Assembly (NCBI GenBank): GCA_947168625.1
Contig: CAMVMQ010000019.1
Coordinates: 1-13,184, forward strand
From: an uncultured Caryophanales bacterium
GTDB lineage: Bacteria; Bacillota_I; Bacilli_A; RF39; UBA660
DNA: 13,184 nt
Direction: 5' to 3'
Shown here: piece by piece, positions 1-6,142 of the stretch
How positions within the stretch are numbered: position 1 is the stretch's first letter
Layout of the letters: the number at the start of each line of letters is the position of its first letter
The notes under the pieces: model-generated
The model's database searches: none
Told to the model about the DNA's origin: nothing
Seen by the model: only the letters and a program-made list of their open reading frames with translations
Translations under genes and position numbers: made by a program

Positions 1-36
1 AAGAAATCAAGTATAAATTGCTTGATTTTTTTTTTA
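1..36 (+). terminator. Intrinsic terminator of an upstream gene
   Basis: An 8-bp stem (AAATCAAG at 4-11 with CTTGATTT at 21-28) closes a 9-base loop and runs into a T tract from 26 to about 35. It most likely ends a gene lying to the left of the window. No convincing promoter is visible between it and the gene at 73, so that gene may depend on read-through. Confidence 0.75.
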
Positions 37-72
37 TTTAAGTGTAAACTTATTTTTAGGAGGTATGACATT

Positions 73-750
73 ATGGCAAATAAAAATAATGCAAAGAAAA
101 AAACAAATAATCAAGAAAAAGGAAATAATAAAAAGGTTAACTATTCTAAAAATGAGGTAAAAGAAAATGCAATTAAAAAGGAGAATAATAATCAAAATAA
201 GAAGGACGAAGTTATTTCTAAAAAGATAGAAGAGGTTCCAGTAAAAAAAGAAAAAAAATCTTTTGCACTTACTTCTAAGCAGAAAGATATTATATTAATT
301 TTATTAGTGGTAGTTCTACTAACAGTAGCATTAGTTTTAACTAATCATAAAGAGCCAAAACCTGATATTGAATTACCTGTTACACTTGTTGGCGAACCTG
401 GATTTACTGAAATAACTTATGATCAATACGAGGAAAAAGTTAATAATAAAGATATGTTCTTAGTAGTTATTGTAAGAGATGGATGCGGTTATTGCGAAGC
501 ATATCAACCAATAGTAGAAAAAGTTGCTAATGATTATAATTTACCATTCTACTATATTAATTTAACTAATTTAACTACAGAAGAATCCGAAAAACTTATT
601 AGTACTAATAAATATTTAAAGAGAGAAAAGAAATGGGGAACTCCTACAACACTATTTATGTATGGCGATAATGTTATTGCATCTATAAGTGGTTATGTTG
701 AAGAAGAAAACTTTGTTTCATTTGTTAAAGAAAATTTTAAGGTGAAATAA
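73..750 (+). CDS. Membrane-anchored thioredoxin-fold protein
   Basis: The protein has 225 residues. Residues 1-70 are a Lys/Asn-rich, low-complexity tail. Residues 72-90 form one hydrophobic membrane segment. Residues 105-225 are a thioredoxin-like domain with a CGYC redox motif (Cys138, Cys141) and a WGTP segment placing the usual cis-proline at Pro191. The strongly basic N-terminus predicts tail inside, redox domain outside, so it may handle disulfides of exported proteins; this is inference. The start at ATG 73 is set by AGGAGG at 58-63; an in-frame start further upstream would begin inside the preceding terminator and has no ribosome site. The stop lies 2 bases before the next start, with a Shine-Dalgarno inside the end of this gene, so the two genes are probably one unit. 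The fold is clear; the substrate and direction (oxidase, reductase or isomerase) are not. Confidence 0.85.
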   Translation: MANKNNAKKKTNNQEKGNNKKVNYSKNEVKENAIKKENNNQNKKDEVISKKIEEVPVKKEKKSFALTSKQKDIILILLVVVLLTVALVLTNHKEPKPDIELPVTLVGEPGFTEITYDQYEEKVNNKDMFLVVIVRDGCGYCEAYQPIVEKVANDYNLPFYYINLTNLTTEESEKLISTNKYLKREKKWGTPTTLFMYGDNVIASISGYVEEENFVSFVKENFKVK

Positions 751-752
751 TA

Positions 753-1274
753 ATGGATAATAACGATACTAGTAATAATATATCTAATAATAATTATGAT
801 AATGGTAATAATAACAATCCTAAAGGATATTCTAAAGATGATATTTATAGATTAGCAAAAGAGTTTAAAAGAAAATATCCATCAACTATTGCTTTTAGAC
901 TTAGAGCTCACAGTAAATTAGTCAAAAAGTTTATTGGCAGCGATGAAGAAGTTAAATATGTTTTTTTGGCACAGAAGAATTTTAAAAGTTATGATATTGT
1001 TAATACTAATATTATCGTACTAACTAATAAAAGGTTATTAGTGGCCACAAAAAGATTTTTGTTTGGATACTTTTACCGTGCTATTACTCCTGACATGTTT
1101 AATGATTTAACATTAAGAAGTGGTATCCTTTGGGGCAAAGTAGTTATTGATACAATTAAGGAATTGGTAATTTTATCAAATATTGATAAACACGCTCTTA
1201 CAGAAATCGAACAAAGTATTTCTGAGGTAATGATGGAAGAAAAGAAAAAATATTTAAGAGAAAGTATTTATTAA
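753..1274 (+). CDS. Bacterial PH-like domain protein, function unknown
   Basis: The protein has 173 residues and no signal peptide or membrane segment, so it is probably cytoplasmic. Residues 1-25 are an Asn/Asp-rich tail. Residues 26-60 look helical and basic. Residues 65-160 have the strand pattern of a bacterial PH-like domain: a stretch around 82-105 (IIVLTNKRLLVATK) with the typical 'T-N-K-R-L' turn, then strands around 115-142 and a C-terminal helix. Such domains are found in many small Firmicutes proteins, mostly without a defined role, and a ligand cannot be predicted. The start has AAGGTGA at 739-745, within the end of the thioredoxin-like gene, giving a tight two-gene unit. A terminator hairpin encloses its stop codon. 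The family call is moderately sure; any function is unknown. Confidence 0.65.
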   Translation: MDNNDTSNNISNNNYDNGNNNNPKGYSKDDIYRLAKEFKRKYPSTIAFRLRAHSKLVKKFIGSDEEVKYVFLAQKNFKSYDIVNTNIIVLTNKRLLVATKRFLFGYFYRAITPDMFNDLTLRSGILWGKVVIDTIKELVILSNIDKHALTEIEQSISEVMMEEKKKYLRESIY

Positions 1275-1291
1275 AAAAATACTTTCTTTTT
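1258..1291 (+). terminator. Intrinsic terminator enclosing a stop codon
   Basis: A perfect 10-bp stem (GAAAGTATTT at 1260-1269 with AAATACTTTC at 1277-1286) encloses a 7-base loop and is followed by TTTTT at 1287-1291. The TAA stop of the PH-like gene (1272-1274) sits in the loop. Only 18 bases separate the T run from the recX start, so no promoter fits between; recX must be read through or be started from within the preceding gene. Confidence 0.75.
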
Positions 1292-1309
1292 CTAAGGATG
1301 CGATGAAAG

Positions 1310-1924
1310 ATGAAAATCATGAAATATGAATTGGTTAAAAATAATAATTATAATATTTTTTTTGATAGTGGCGAAGTTATTACTGTAAATAGCAAAGTAA
1401 TTACTGATAATGAGTTACTTCTCAAAAAAGATATAGATAAAAGCTTATATGACAAAATTCTTTTAGATAATCACATATATGAATTATATGAAATTGGTAT
1501 TAAATATTTAAAAATAAGACTTCGAAGTATAAAAGAGATGAAAGATTATTTACTAAAAAAAGATGATAATGAATATATCATAGATAAAGTTTGCTCGTTA
1601 CTAAAGGAAAATAAATACTTGGATGATAAGACATTTGCTAAAGCCTATATAAAAGATAAATTGCGCTTTACAAACAAGGGAGATTATAAAATAAAAAAGG
1701 AATTATCTTCTCTTGGGATAGAATCATCTATAATTGAAGATATCTTTATGGAAATAGATGATGCTGTCTTTGAAGAAAAAATAAAAAAGATAATTGATAA
1801 AGATATCCGTACTAATAAAAAATACTCAGGTAATCATTTAAAAAATAAGATATATAATCATTTATTGTCTCAAGGATACAGTAATTCTTTAATTATCCCA
1901 ACTATTAATAAATACAATTTTTAG
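1310..1924 (+). CDS. recX: RecX family regulatory protein
   Basis: RecX binds RecA filaments and limits RecA recombinase and co-protease activity in the cytoplasm. The 204-residue length is usual for the family. After an N-terminal strand-rich segment (1-50), residues 58-204 are helical, as expected for the tandem three-helix RecX repeats. The recognisable signature is around 63-83 (G-I-K-Y-L-K-I-R-L-R-S then K-E-M-K-D-Y-L), followed by the 'YLDD..FA.AYI.D' segment at 103-116 and the 'K-I-K-K-E-L-S-S-L-G-I' helix at 127-137. The start at 1310 is supported by AAGGATG at 1294-1300; an in-frame ATG at 1319 is a poorer choice. recA is not in the window. A terminator lies just upstream and none follows, so it may share a transcript with the lipoprotein gene 42 bases downstream. 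Confidence 0.88.
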   Translation: MKIMKYELVKNNNYNIFFDSGEVITVNSKVITDNELLLKKDIDKSLYDKILLDNHIYELYEIGIKYLKIRLRSIKEMKDYLLKKDDNEYIIDKVCSLLKENKYLDDKTFAKAYIKDKLRFTNKGDYKIKKELSSLGIESSIIEDIFMEIDDAVFEEKIKKIIDKDIRTNKKYSGNHLKNKIYNHLLSQGYSNSLIIPTINKYNF

Positions 1925-1966
1925 TATAAAAATTATGATTTAAGTAAAAATATAAATGGTGATATA

Positions 1967-2473
1967 ATGAAGAAAATTATTTTAGTATTTACATTTTTGC
2001 TTATACTGGTTGGTTGTTCTCTTTCAAATAGTCCAACTTCTAAGGTTGAAGACCTTTTAACTAAGTATCAAACTTTAGATAAAGATATCGAAGAAGACAT
2101 TGATAGTGTAATTGATGAAGAAGTATTAACTACCACTCAGAAAAATAGATATCGCAAATTAATTGAAAAACAGTATCGTAATCTTTCTTATGAAATTAAA
2201 GATGAAAGATATGAAGGAGACACTGCGACTATTACAACACAAATTGAAGTAACAGATTATAAAAAAGAGATTAATAAAATATCATCTGAATATCTAAAAA
2301 AAGATGATTATACTGTTGCTGAGTATAATGATGCTAAATTAGATGCATTAGAAAAAGCAAAAGATAAAGTTATTTATACTATTGATTTTGAAGTTGGTAA
2401 AGATAAAAATGGTAATTGGAACCTCATTGGTCTTGATAATCAAACTATCAAAAAAATACTTGGAATGTATTAA
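1967..2473 (+). CDS. Small secreted lipoprotein, function unknown
   Basis: The protein has 168 residues. Residues 1-16 are a lipoprotein signal peptide (two Lys, then a hydrophobic stretch) ending in the lipobox L-V-G-C, which places the lipid-modified cysteine at 17. The mature part is charged. Helices are likely at 26-75, then a strand-rich end at 76-160 with the pattern 'Y-E-I-K-D-E-R-Y-E-G-D-T-A' and a late 'G-N-W-N-L' strand. That order of helices then strands resembles the NTF2-like or cystatin-like domains of many small Firmicutes lipoproteins, but I do not recognise a specific family. The start has GGTGAT at 1958-1963, close to the ATG. A strong hairpin terminator begins within its last codons. 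No partner is evident from context. Confidence 0.75.
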   Translation: MKKIILVFTFLLILVGCSLSNSPTSKVEDLLTKYQTLDKDIEEDIDSVIDEEVLTTTQKNRYRKLIEKQYRNLSYEIKDERYEGDTATITTQIEVTDYKKEINKISSEYLKKDDYTVAEYNDAKLDALEKAKDKVIYTIDFEVGKDKNGNWNLIGLDNQTIKKILGMY

Positions 2474-2488
2474 TTTGATAGTTTTTTT
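2442..2488 (+). terminator. Two-tier intrinsic terminator over a stop codon
   Basis: An 11-bp outer stem (AAACTATCAAA at 2442-2452 with TTTGATAGTTT at 2474-2484) contains a second 5-bp stem (AATAC at 2455-2459 with GTATT at 2467-2471). A T run continues to 2488. The last ten codons and the TAA stop of the lipoprotein gene lie inside the structure. Confidence 0.85.
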
Positions 2489-2498
2489 CTTCATAATG

Positions 2499-2507
2499 TG
2501 ATAAAAT
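2499..2507 (+). promoter_or_regulatory. Possible extended -10 promoter for the 2585-rnhB unit
   Basis: TGATAAAAT at 2499-2507 fits an extended -10 (TG, one base, TAAAAT). The only -35-like element, TTGATA at 2475-2480, is 21 bases away, too far, and lies in the terminator stem. A new promoter is expected here because a strong terminator precedes it, but this exact site is uncertain. Confidence 0.35.
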
Positions 2508-2584
2508 TAAGTTATAAATGGTTTGAAATTATTTACCATCTTCAATGGGAAGAGTTTACATTAATATGTAAGGGAGAGTGAATT

Positions 2585-2854
2585 ATGAATATACAAAATA
2601 AAAGATTAGAGGATTTATCCAAAGTAGTTGATAGAAATTGGAAAGCAAATCATAATGATGATATTAAAAATGCTAAGATCAGAGAGAAAAAATTTATCAA
2701 TAGAATGTTTAATGTTAAGGATAGTAATATTGAAAATACATTAAAGACAAAGACACCAAATGAACAAGTAAAAGAACTTCAAAAAAATATTAATGGTATC
2801 AGAGCATTTAACAATCAAAATCGAAATAATAGTTTACGAGGAAAGTTTAATTAA
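2585..2854 (+). CDS. Unrecognised 89-residue charged protein coupled to rnhB
   Basis: I do not recognise this protein. It is 89 residues long, rich in Lys, Asn, Asp and Glu, with no signal peptide, membrane segment or cysteine. Residues 5-45 and 58-75 look helical; the last 15 residues are Asn/Arg-rich and probably disordered. A good Shine-Dalgarno (AAGGGAG at 2570-2576) supports translation. Its TAA overlaps the ATG of rnhB by one base (TAATG), so the two are almost certainly translationally coupled and share a promoter. That position suggests either a nucleic-acid-related role or simply a leader gene setting rnhB expression; neither can be shown from sequence. Confidence 0.6.
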   Translation: MNIQNKRLEDLSKVVDRNWKANHNDDIKNAKIREKKFINRMFNVKDSNIENTLKTKTPNEQVKELQKNINGIRAFNNQNRNNSLRGKFN

Positions 2855-3471
2855 TGGAAGATTTATATAAGTATGAAAGAGAATTATATGAAAAGGGCTG
2901 TCATTTAATTGGCGGTGTAGACGAAGTAGGAAGAGGACCACTAATTGGAAGTGTAGTAGCTTCCTGCGTTGTTTTGCCTAAAGATTTTTATTTAGAAGGA
3001 CTTACTGACTCAAAGAAATTATCTGAAAAAAAGCGAGATACCTTCTATGAGATAATTAAAGATAAAGCGATTGCTATTGGAATAGGTATAGTAGATGAAA
3101 AAAAGATAGATGAAGTAAATATCTATGAAGCTACTAAAATTGCTATGGAGGATGCCATCATAAATACTGGTATTAAATTAGATCATGTTCTAATTGATGC
3201 AATGCCCCTTGATATTGATATTCCCACTACTAGTATTATTAAAGGTGATGCAAAATCTATTTCGATAGCGGCAGCATCAGTAATCGCTAAAGTAACTAGA
3301 GATAAGATGATGTACGACTTGGATAAAGAGTATCCAATGTATGATTTAAAGCATAATAAGGGTTATGGTACTAAGAAACACATGGATGCTATTAAAAAAT
3401 ATGGTATTACCAGATATCACAGGTTATCATATAAACCTGTATCTTTATATAAAGATAAAGTATTAAATTGA
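2854..3471 (+). CDS. rnhB: Ribonuclease HII
   Basis: RNase HII cuts the RNA strand of RNA-DNA hybrids and incises at single ribonucleotides in DNA, starting ribonucleotide excision repair. The 205-residue length is normal for a short RNase HII. The first catalytic pair is in the D-E-V-G-R-G-P motif (Asp23, Glu24, with the GRG loop at 26-28). Asp115 in L-I-D-A is the third acidic residue, and Asp150 at the end of S-V-I-A-K-V-T-R-D is the likely fourth. T-D-S-K-K-L-S (51-57) and the C-terminal H-N-K-G-Y-G-T (167-173) and Y-H-R-L-S-Y (188-193) segments are typical. The start overlaps the stop of the upstream small gene by one base, with GAGGAAAG at 2838-2845 as ribosome site. No C-terminal truncation is seen. 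Confidence 0.95.
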   Translation: MEDLYKYERELYEKGCHLIGGVDEVGRGPLIGSVVASCVVLPKDFYLEGLTDSKKLSEKKRDTFYEIIKDKAIAIGIGIVDEKKIDEVNIYEATKIAMEDAIINTGIKLDHVLIDAMPLDIDIPTTSIIKGDAKSISIAAASVIAKVTRDKMMYDLDKEYPMYDLKHNKGYGTKKHMDAIKKYGITRYHRLSYKPVSLYKDKVLN

Positions 3472-3487
3472 TTATATAATATTAATC

Positions 3488-3520
3488 TCCAAAGGAATTA
3501 TTCCTTTGGAAATTTTATTT
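3488..3520 (+). terminator. Intrinsic terminator of rnhB
   Basis: A perfect 10-bp stem (TCCAAAGGAA at 3488-3497 with TTCCTTTGGA at 3501-3510) with a 3-base loop is followed by AATTTTATTT. The T run is interrupted, but the stem is strong and the position, between convergent genes, is right. Confidence 0.75.
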
Positions 3521-3555
3521 GCAAATACATTATTTTTGATAGCATAATTTAATAT

Positions 3556-3577
3556 AAAAAAAGTAGCAATAGGCTAC
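3556..3577 (-). terminator. Intrinsic terminator of the minus-strand ATPase gene
   Basis: Read on the minus strand, GTAGC (3577-3573), a 5-base loop and GCTAC (3567-3563) are followed by seven T (3562-3556). The stem is short but GC-containing, and it begins 5 bases past the ATPase stop codon. Confidence 0.65.
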
Positions 3578-3581
3578 AATT

Positions 3582-5003
3582 TTATTTTACTCCAATATCA
3601 GCATCATCAACTTCAATTAGTTTAAGTATTTCGTCAGTAGTAGTAAAACCTGCAACTACTTTAAATAAACCGTCCTGAAGCATCGTTATAACATCTTTGT
3701 TATATACTAAGTGTCTTAGTTCTTCCTTACGCATACCAGCACTAATAGCATCCCTAATATCTTGATTTATTAGAAGAACTTCTTGAATAGCGATTCTTCC
3801 TTTATAACCATTACGACAGTAAGGACAACCTCTTTCGTTAGGAGCATAAACTTCATTTACATCTTGACCAAGAACAGTTTTTAAAAGATTTTTCTCGGAT
3901 ACTGTTACTGGCCTTTTTACTTTACATTTATCACATAGCTTTCTTGCTAGTTTTTGCGATACTATACCTTCTAATGCAGATGCAAGTAAGTATCTCTCAA
4001 CATCCATATCAAGTAATCTTTCAATAGTGTTTAATGAATTGTTAGTATGAATCGTCGATAAGACTAAGTGTCCAGTAATAGAAGCTCTAACTGCTATTTT
4101 AGCTGTTTCAGAATCTCTAATCTCACCAATCATGATAACATTAGGGTCTTGTCTTAAAATACTCCTTAAAACTGCAGCAAAGTCAAGACCTATTTCACTA
4201 TTTACTTGTACTTGGTTAACACCTTCAATATCCATTTCAACAGGATCCTCAACAGTGATTAGATTACTTCCTTCGACATTAAGTTTCTGTAAGAAAGAAT
4301 ATAGTGTAGTAGATTTACCAGTACCGGTAGCACCAGTAACTAAGATAATTCCATTAGGAGAGCCAAGCATTTTTAATACCTTATTATAATTAGTTTCACT
4401 GAAATATAGATATTCTATTCCTTTCAAACTCATAGAATAATCCATAATTCTTATTACTATTTTTTCTCCTCTCTTCGTTGGAAGTGAAGATACACGAAGG
4501 TCTATATCTCTACCATTTAGTTTGTCTTTAATAGCTCCATCTTGAGGAAGTCTAGTTTCGGTAATATTCATACCAGCCATAATTTTGACTCTTGTTGTAA
4601 CATTTTGCTTAATTCCTAAAGGTAATAAAAAATAATCTCTTAATAATCCATCTATTCTTATTCTTACGGAGATACCATCATCAGTCGGATCAAAGTGAAT
4701 ATCACTTGCTCCAGCATTTACCGCAGTAATAATAACAGAATTAACAATATTAACAACGGGCATTTTATTAAAATCAATATTTGGCTTTGGGCCTAAATCA
4801 ATAGCATTGTTAAAATTATTTTGTGATGTATTATTAACTGCTATTTTATTTTGATTATTGTTATTATTTTGTTGAATACTATTTTGCTTATTAATCATGG
4901 GGTTATTACTCATTTGAGTGCTGCCTTGATTAGCAATATTATTATTAATAGCATTATTACGATTATTTTGTACACTATTCGGTACAGTACTCACATTTTG
5001 CAT
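3582..5003 (-). CDS. GspE/PilB-family assembly ATPase
   Basis: This is a hexameric secretion/pilus ATPase of 473 residues, expected to drive assembly of a type IV pilus-like or type II secretion-like filament from the cytoplasmic face. Motifs in order: Walker A G-A-T-G-T-G-K-S-T at 224-232; Asp box I-T-V-E-D-P-V-E at 249-256; Walker B V-I-M-I-G-E-I-R-D at 289-297 with Glu294; His box G-H-L-V-L-S-T-I-H-T-N at 311-321; and a zinc-type cysteine set Cys357/Cys360 and Cys393/Cys396, typical of assembly ATPases rather than PilT retraction ATPases. The N2-like domain begins around 83 (A-S-D-I-H-F at 99-104). Residues 1-75 are Asn/Gln-rich low complexity where relatives carry the N1 domain. The start has AGAGGGAG at 5014-5007 on the minus strand. 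The gene diverges from two prepilin-like genes. ComGA or PilB are equally reasonable names, so no symbol is given. Confidence 0.92.
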   Translation of the reverse strand: MQNVSTVPNSVQNNRNNAINNNIANQGSTQMSNNPMINKQNSIQQNNNNNQNKIAVNNTSQNNFNNAIDLGPKPNIDFNKMPVVNIVNSVIITAVNAGASDIHFDPTDDGISVRIRIDGLLRDYFLLPLGIKQNVTTRVKIMAGMNITETRLPQDGAIKDKLNGRDIDLRVSSLPTKRGEKIVIRIMDYSMSLKGIEYLYFSETNYNKVLKMLGSPNGIILVTGATGTGKSTTLYSFLQKLNVEGSNLITVEDPVEMDIEGVNQVQVNSEIGLDFAAVLRSILRQDPNVIMIGEIRDSETAKIAVRASITGHLVLSTIHTNNSLNTIERLLDMDVERYLLASALEGIVSQKLARKLCDKCKVKRPVTVSEKNLLKTVLGQDVNEVYAPNERGCPYCRNGYKGRIAIQEVLLINQDIRDAISAGMRKEELRHLVYNKDVITMLQDGLFKVVAGFTTTDEILKLIEVDDADIGVK

Positions 5004-5055
5004 ATTCTCCCTCTTCCCATTCTTTTTAAAAAAGACTAGATTTTATTCTATTATT

Positions 5056-5084
5056 ATTATATAATATTATTGTAAAAATATCAA
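5056..5084 (-). promoter_or_regulatory. Promoter of the minus-strand ATPase gene
   Basis: On the minus strand, TTGATA (5084-5079), a 17-base spacer and a consensus TATAAT (5061-5056) form a near-ideal vegetative promoter. Transcription would begin near 5049, giving a leader of about 46 bases before the ATG at 5003. Confidence 0.75.
5060..5065 (+). promoter_or_regulatory. Possible -10 of the plus-strand prepilin operon
   Basis: TATAAT at 5060-5065 reads on the plus strand and overlaps the minus-strand -10 within the palindrome ATTATATAAT (5056-5065). The sequence at the -35 position (TAGATT, 5037-5042) is a poor match. Transcription from it would start about 30 bases before the first prepilin ATG, leaving just enough room for the Shine-Dalgarno. 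Confidence 0.4.
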
Positions 5085-5101
5085 TAAAAAAGGTGATAAA
5101 A

Positions 5102-5638
5102 ATGAAACTAAATAAAAAAGGATTTATGCTAGCGGAAGTGGTTATCGTTGCTTCAGTTGTTGCAACGGTCTTAGTTACTATATATATATTACTAAGCAGA
5201 GTATCAAGTAATTATGAGACTAGAAACAGATATAATGATATTGATGCAATGTATGTTGCTATGGAGATTAATGATATTCTAGATAATGCAAAGCCTGATT
5301 TTATTATTAATAATAATGCCAGTGTTAATTTAATTAATAATTCTAACTTAAATAGTTTTATTAATTTTTATAATAACAATGCTGCTAATAATCATGCTTA
5401 TTTAATAAGACAAGTTTACTATTGCCCTTTTGTTAGTGAACTGTTTGCTCAAATTGCCTCTGATTCGGATTTTAATAATTATAGAGATTATCTTCTTGAT
5501 AAGCTTGATTTTAATGATGAGAGAATAAAATACTTAGTAATAGTTGAGTTGGAAAAAGATAATGGTAATAAATATTATTATTCCTTAAAAGTTAAAAATA
5601 ATATTGATGGAGGAACTACTAATGAAGAAAATGGATAG
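5102..5638 (+). CDS. Type IV prepilin-like protein (pseudopilin 1)
   Basis: The protein has 178 residues and a class III (prepilin) leader: a short basic start, M-K-L-N-K-K-G, then the cleavage point after Gly7, Phe8 as the new N-terminus, and Glu12 at the conserved +5 position. A hydrophobic helix runs from about 9 to 32. Residues 33-60 continue as an amphipathic helix, as in pilins. The rest (61-178) is Asn-rich and does not resemble a named pilin; it has a single cysteine (108). A prepilin peptidase would be needed and is not in the window. The ATG at 5102 is preferred to GTG 5093 because GGTGAT at 5092-5097 is the ribosome site. It overlaps the next prepilin-like gene and diverges from the assembly ATPase, which supports a role in the same machine. 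Whether it is a major or minor subunit is unclear. Confidence 0.82.
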   Translation: MKLNKKGFMLAEVVIVASVVATVLVTIYILLSRVSSNYETRNRYNDIDAMYVAMEINDILDNAKPDFIINNNASVNLINNSNLNSFINFYNNNAANNHAYLIRQVYYCPFVSELFAQIASDSDFNNYRDYLLDKLDFNDERIKYLVIVELEKDNGNKYYYSLKVKNNIDGGTTNEENG

Positions 5639-6083
5639 AAAAGGATATTTAACTGTTGATGTTATTTTAGCTTCAGTAGTGGCAACTACAATAGCGATCT
5701 TCTTAATGGAAATAACTATTAAATTAGTTAATATAACTAATGACGAATATGTAAGTACTGATTTGATGACTGATAAAGCTTTAATTATAAAGAATATAAA
5801 AAGTCTTATTGAAGATGACATAAAAAATAATAGTATTAGAAGTGTTACTTGTGATGGTAATTCATGTACTATTCATTATCTTAATTATGATAAAATATTA
5901 AAAATAGATAATAATAAAGTTTATTATAGTAATAATTATAGTAAAGAATTAGATAGTAGTTTAACTAATTTAGTATTAAACTATTACACTGAAAATGATT
6001 ATTATGATTTTTATATAACTGCGGATAACAAGTTTTCTAAAGAATCATATAGAATTGATGTAATAGTTAATAATAATTCATAA
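5622..6083 (+). CDS. Prepilin-like protein with Asp at +5 (pseudopilin 2)
   Basis: The protein has 153 residues. A basic leader, M-K-K-M-D-R-K-G, ends at Gly8, and Tyr9 would become the mature N-terminus. Asp13 occupies +5, where prepilins nearly always have Glu. A hydrophobic helix spans about 10-33. The segment V-I-L-A-S-V-V-A-T resembles V-I-V-A-S-V-V-A-T in the preceding protein, so the two look related. The C-terminal part (60-153) is strand-rich with two cysteines, Cys77 and Cys82, close enough for a disulfide. The ATG at 5622 is chosen from GGAGG at 5609-5613; ATG 5631 is possible, and an upstream in-frame start lacks a site. The gene overlaps the previous one by 17 bases, indicating coupled translation. 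It is probably a minor pseudopilin; assembly competence with Asp at +5 is uncertain. Confidence 0.75.
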   Translation: MKKMDRKGYLTVDVILASVVATTIAIFLMEITIKLVNITNDEYVSTDLMTDKALIIKNIKSLIEDDIKNNSIRSVTCDGNSCTIHYLNYDKILKIDNNKVYYSNNYSKELDSSLTNLVLNYYTENDYYDFYITADNKFSKESYRIDVIVNNNS

Positions 6084-6142
6084 AGAGAGATAATTCGACA
6101 AAATATTTAGTAGAGTAGGTATACAATAATCTTGGTGATAAA

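Noticed and set aside
22..72. Upstream extension of the thioredoxin-like gene to position 22
   Set aside because: It would begin inside the upstream terminator hairpin with no ribosome site, whereas ATG 73 has AGGAGG at the right distance.
1960..1968. TGATATAAT as an extended -10 promoter
   Set aside because: It overlaps the lipoprotein ATG at 1967; the same GGTGATA-ATG pattern recurs at other starts as a ribosome site.
4132..4389. Plus-strand open frame opposite the ATPase gene
   Set aside because: It is the antisense shadow of the Walker A to Walker B region, with no ribosome site and no recognisable domain.
5300..6060. Runs of AAT/TAA-type trinucleotides in the prepilin-like genes as a repeat array or CRISPR-like element
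   Set aside because: There is no constant repeat unit or spacing; they reflect Asn-rich coding sequence and base composition.
6095..6127. Promoter before the 6143 gene (TCGACA and TACAAT)
   Set aside because: The spacing is 21 bases and the -35 is imperfect; the gene may simply be cotranscribed with the prepilin-like genes.
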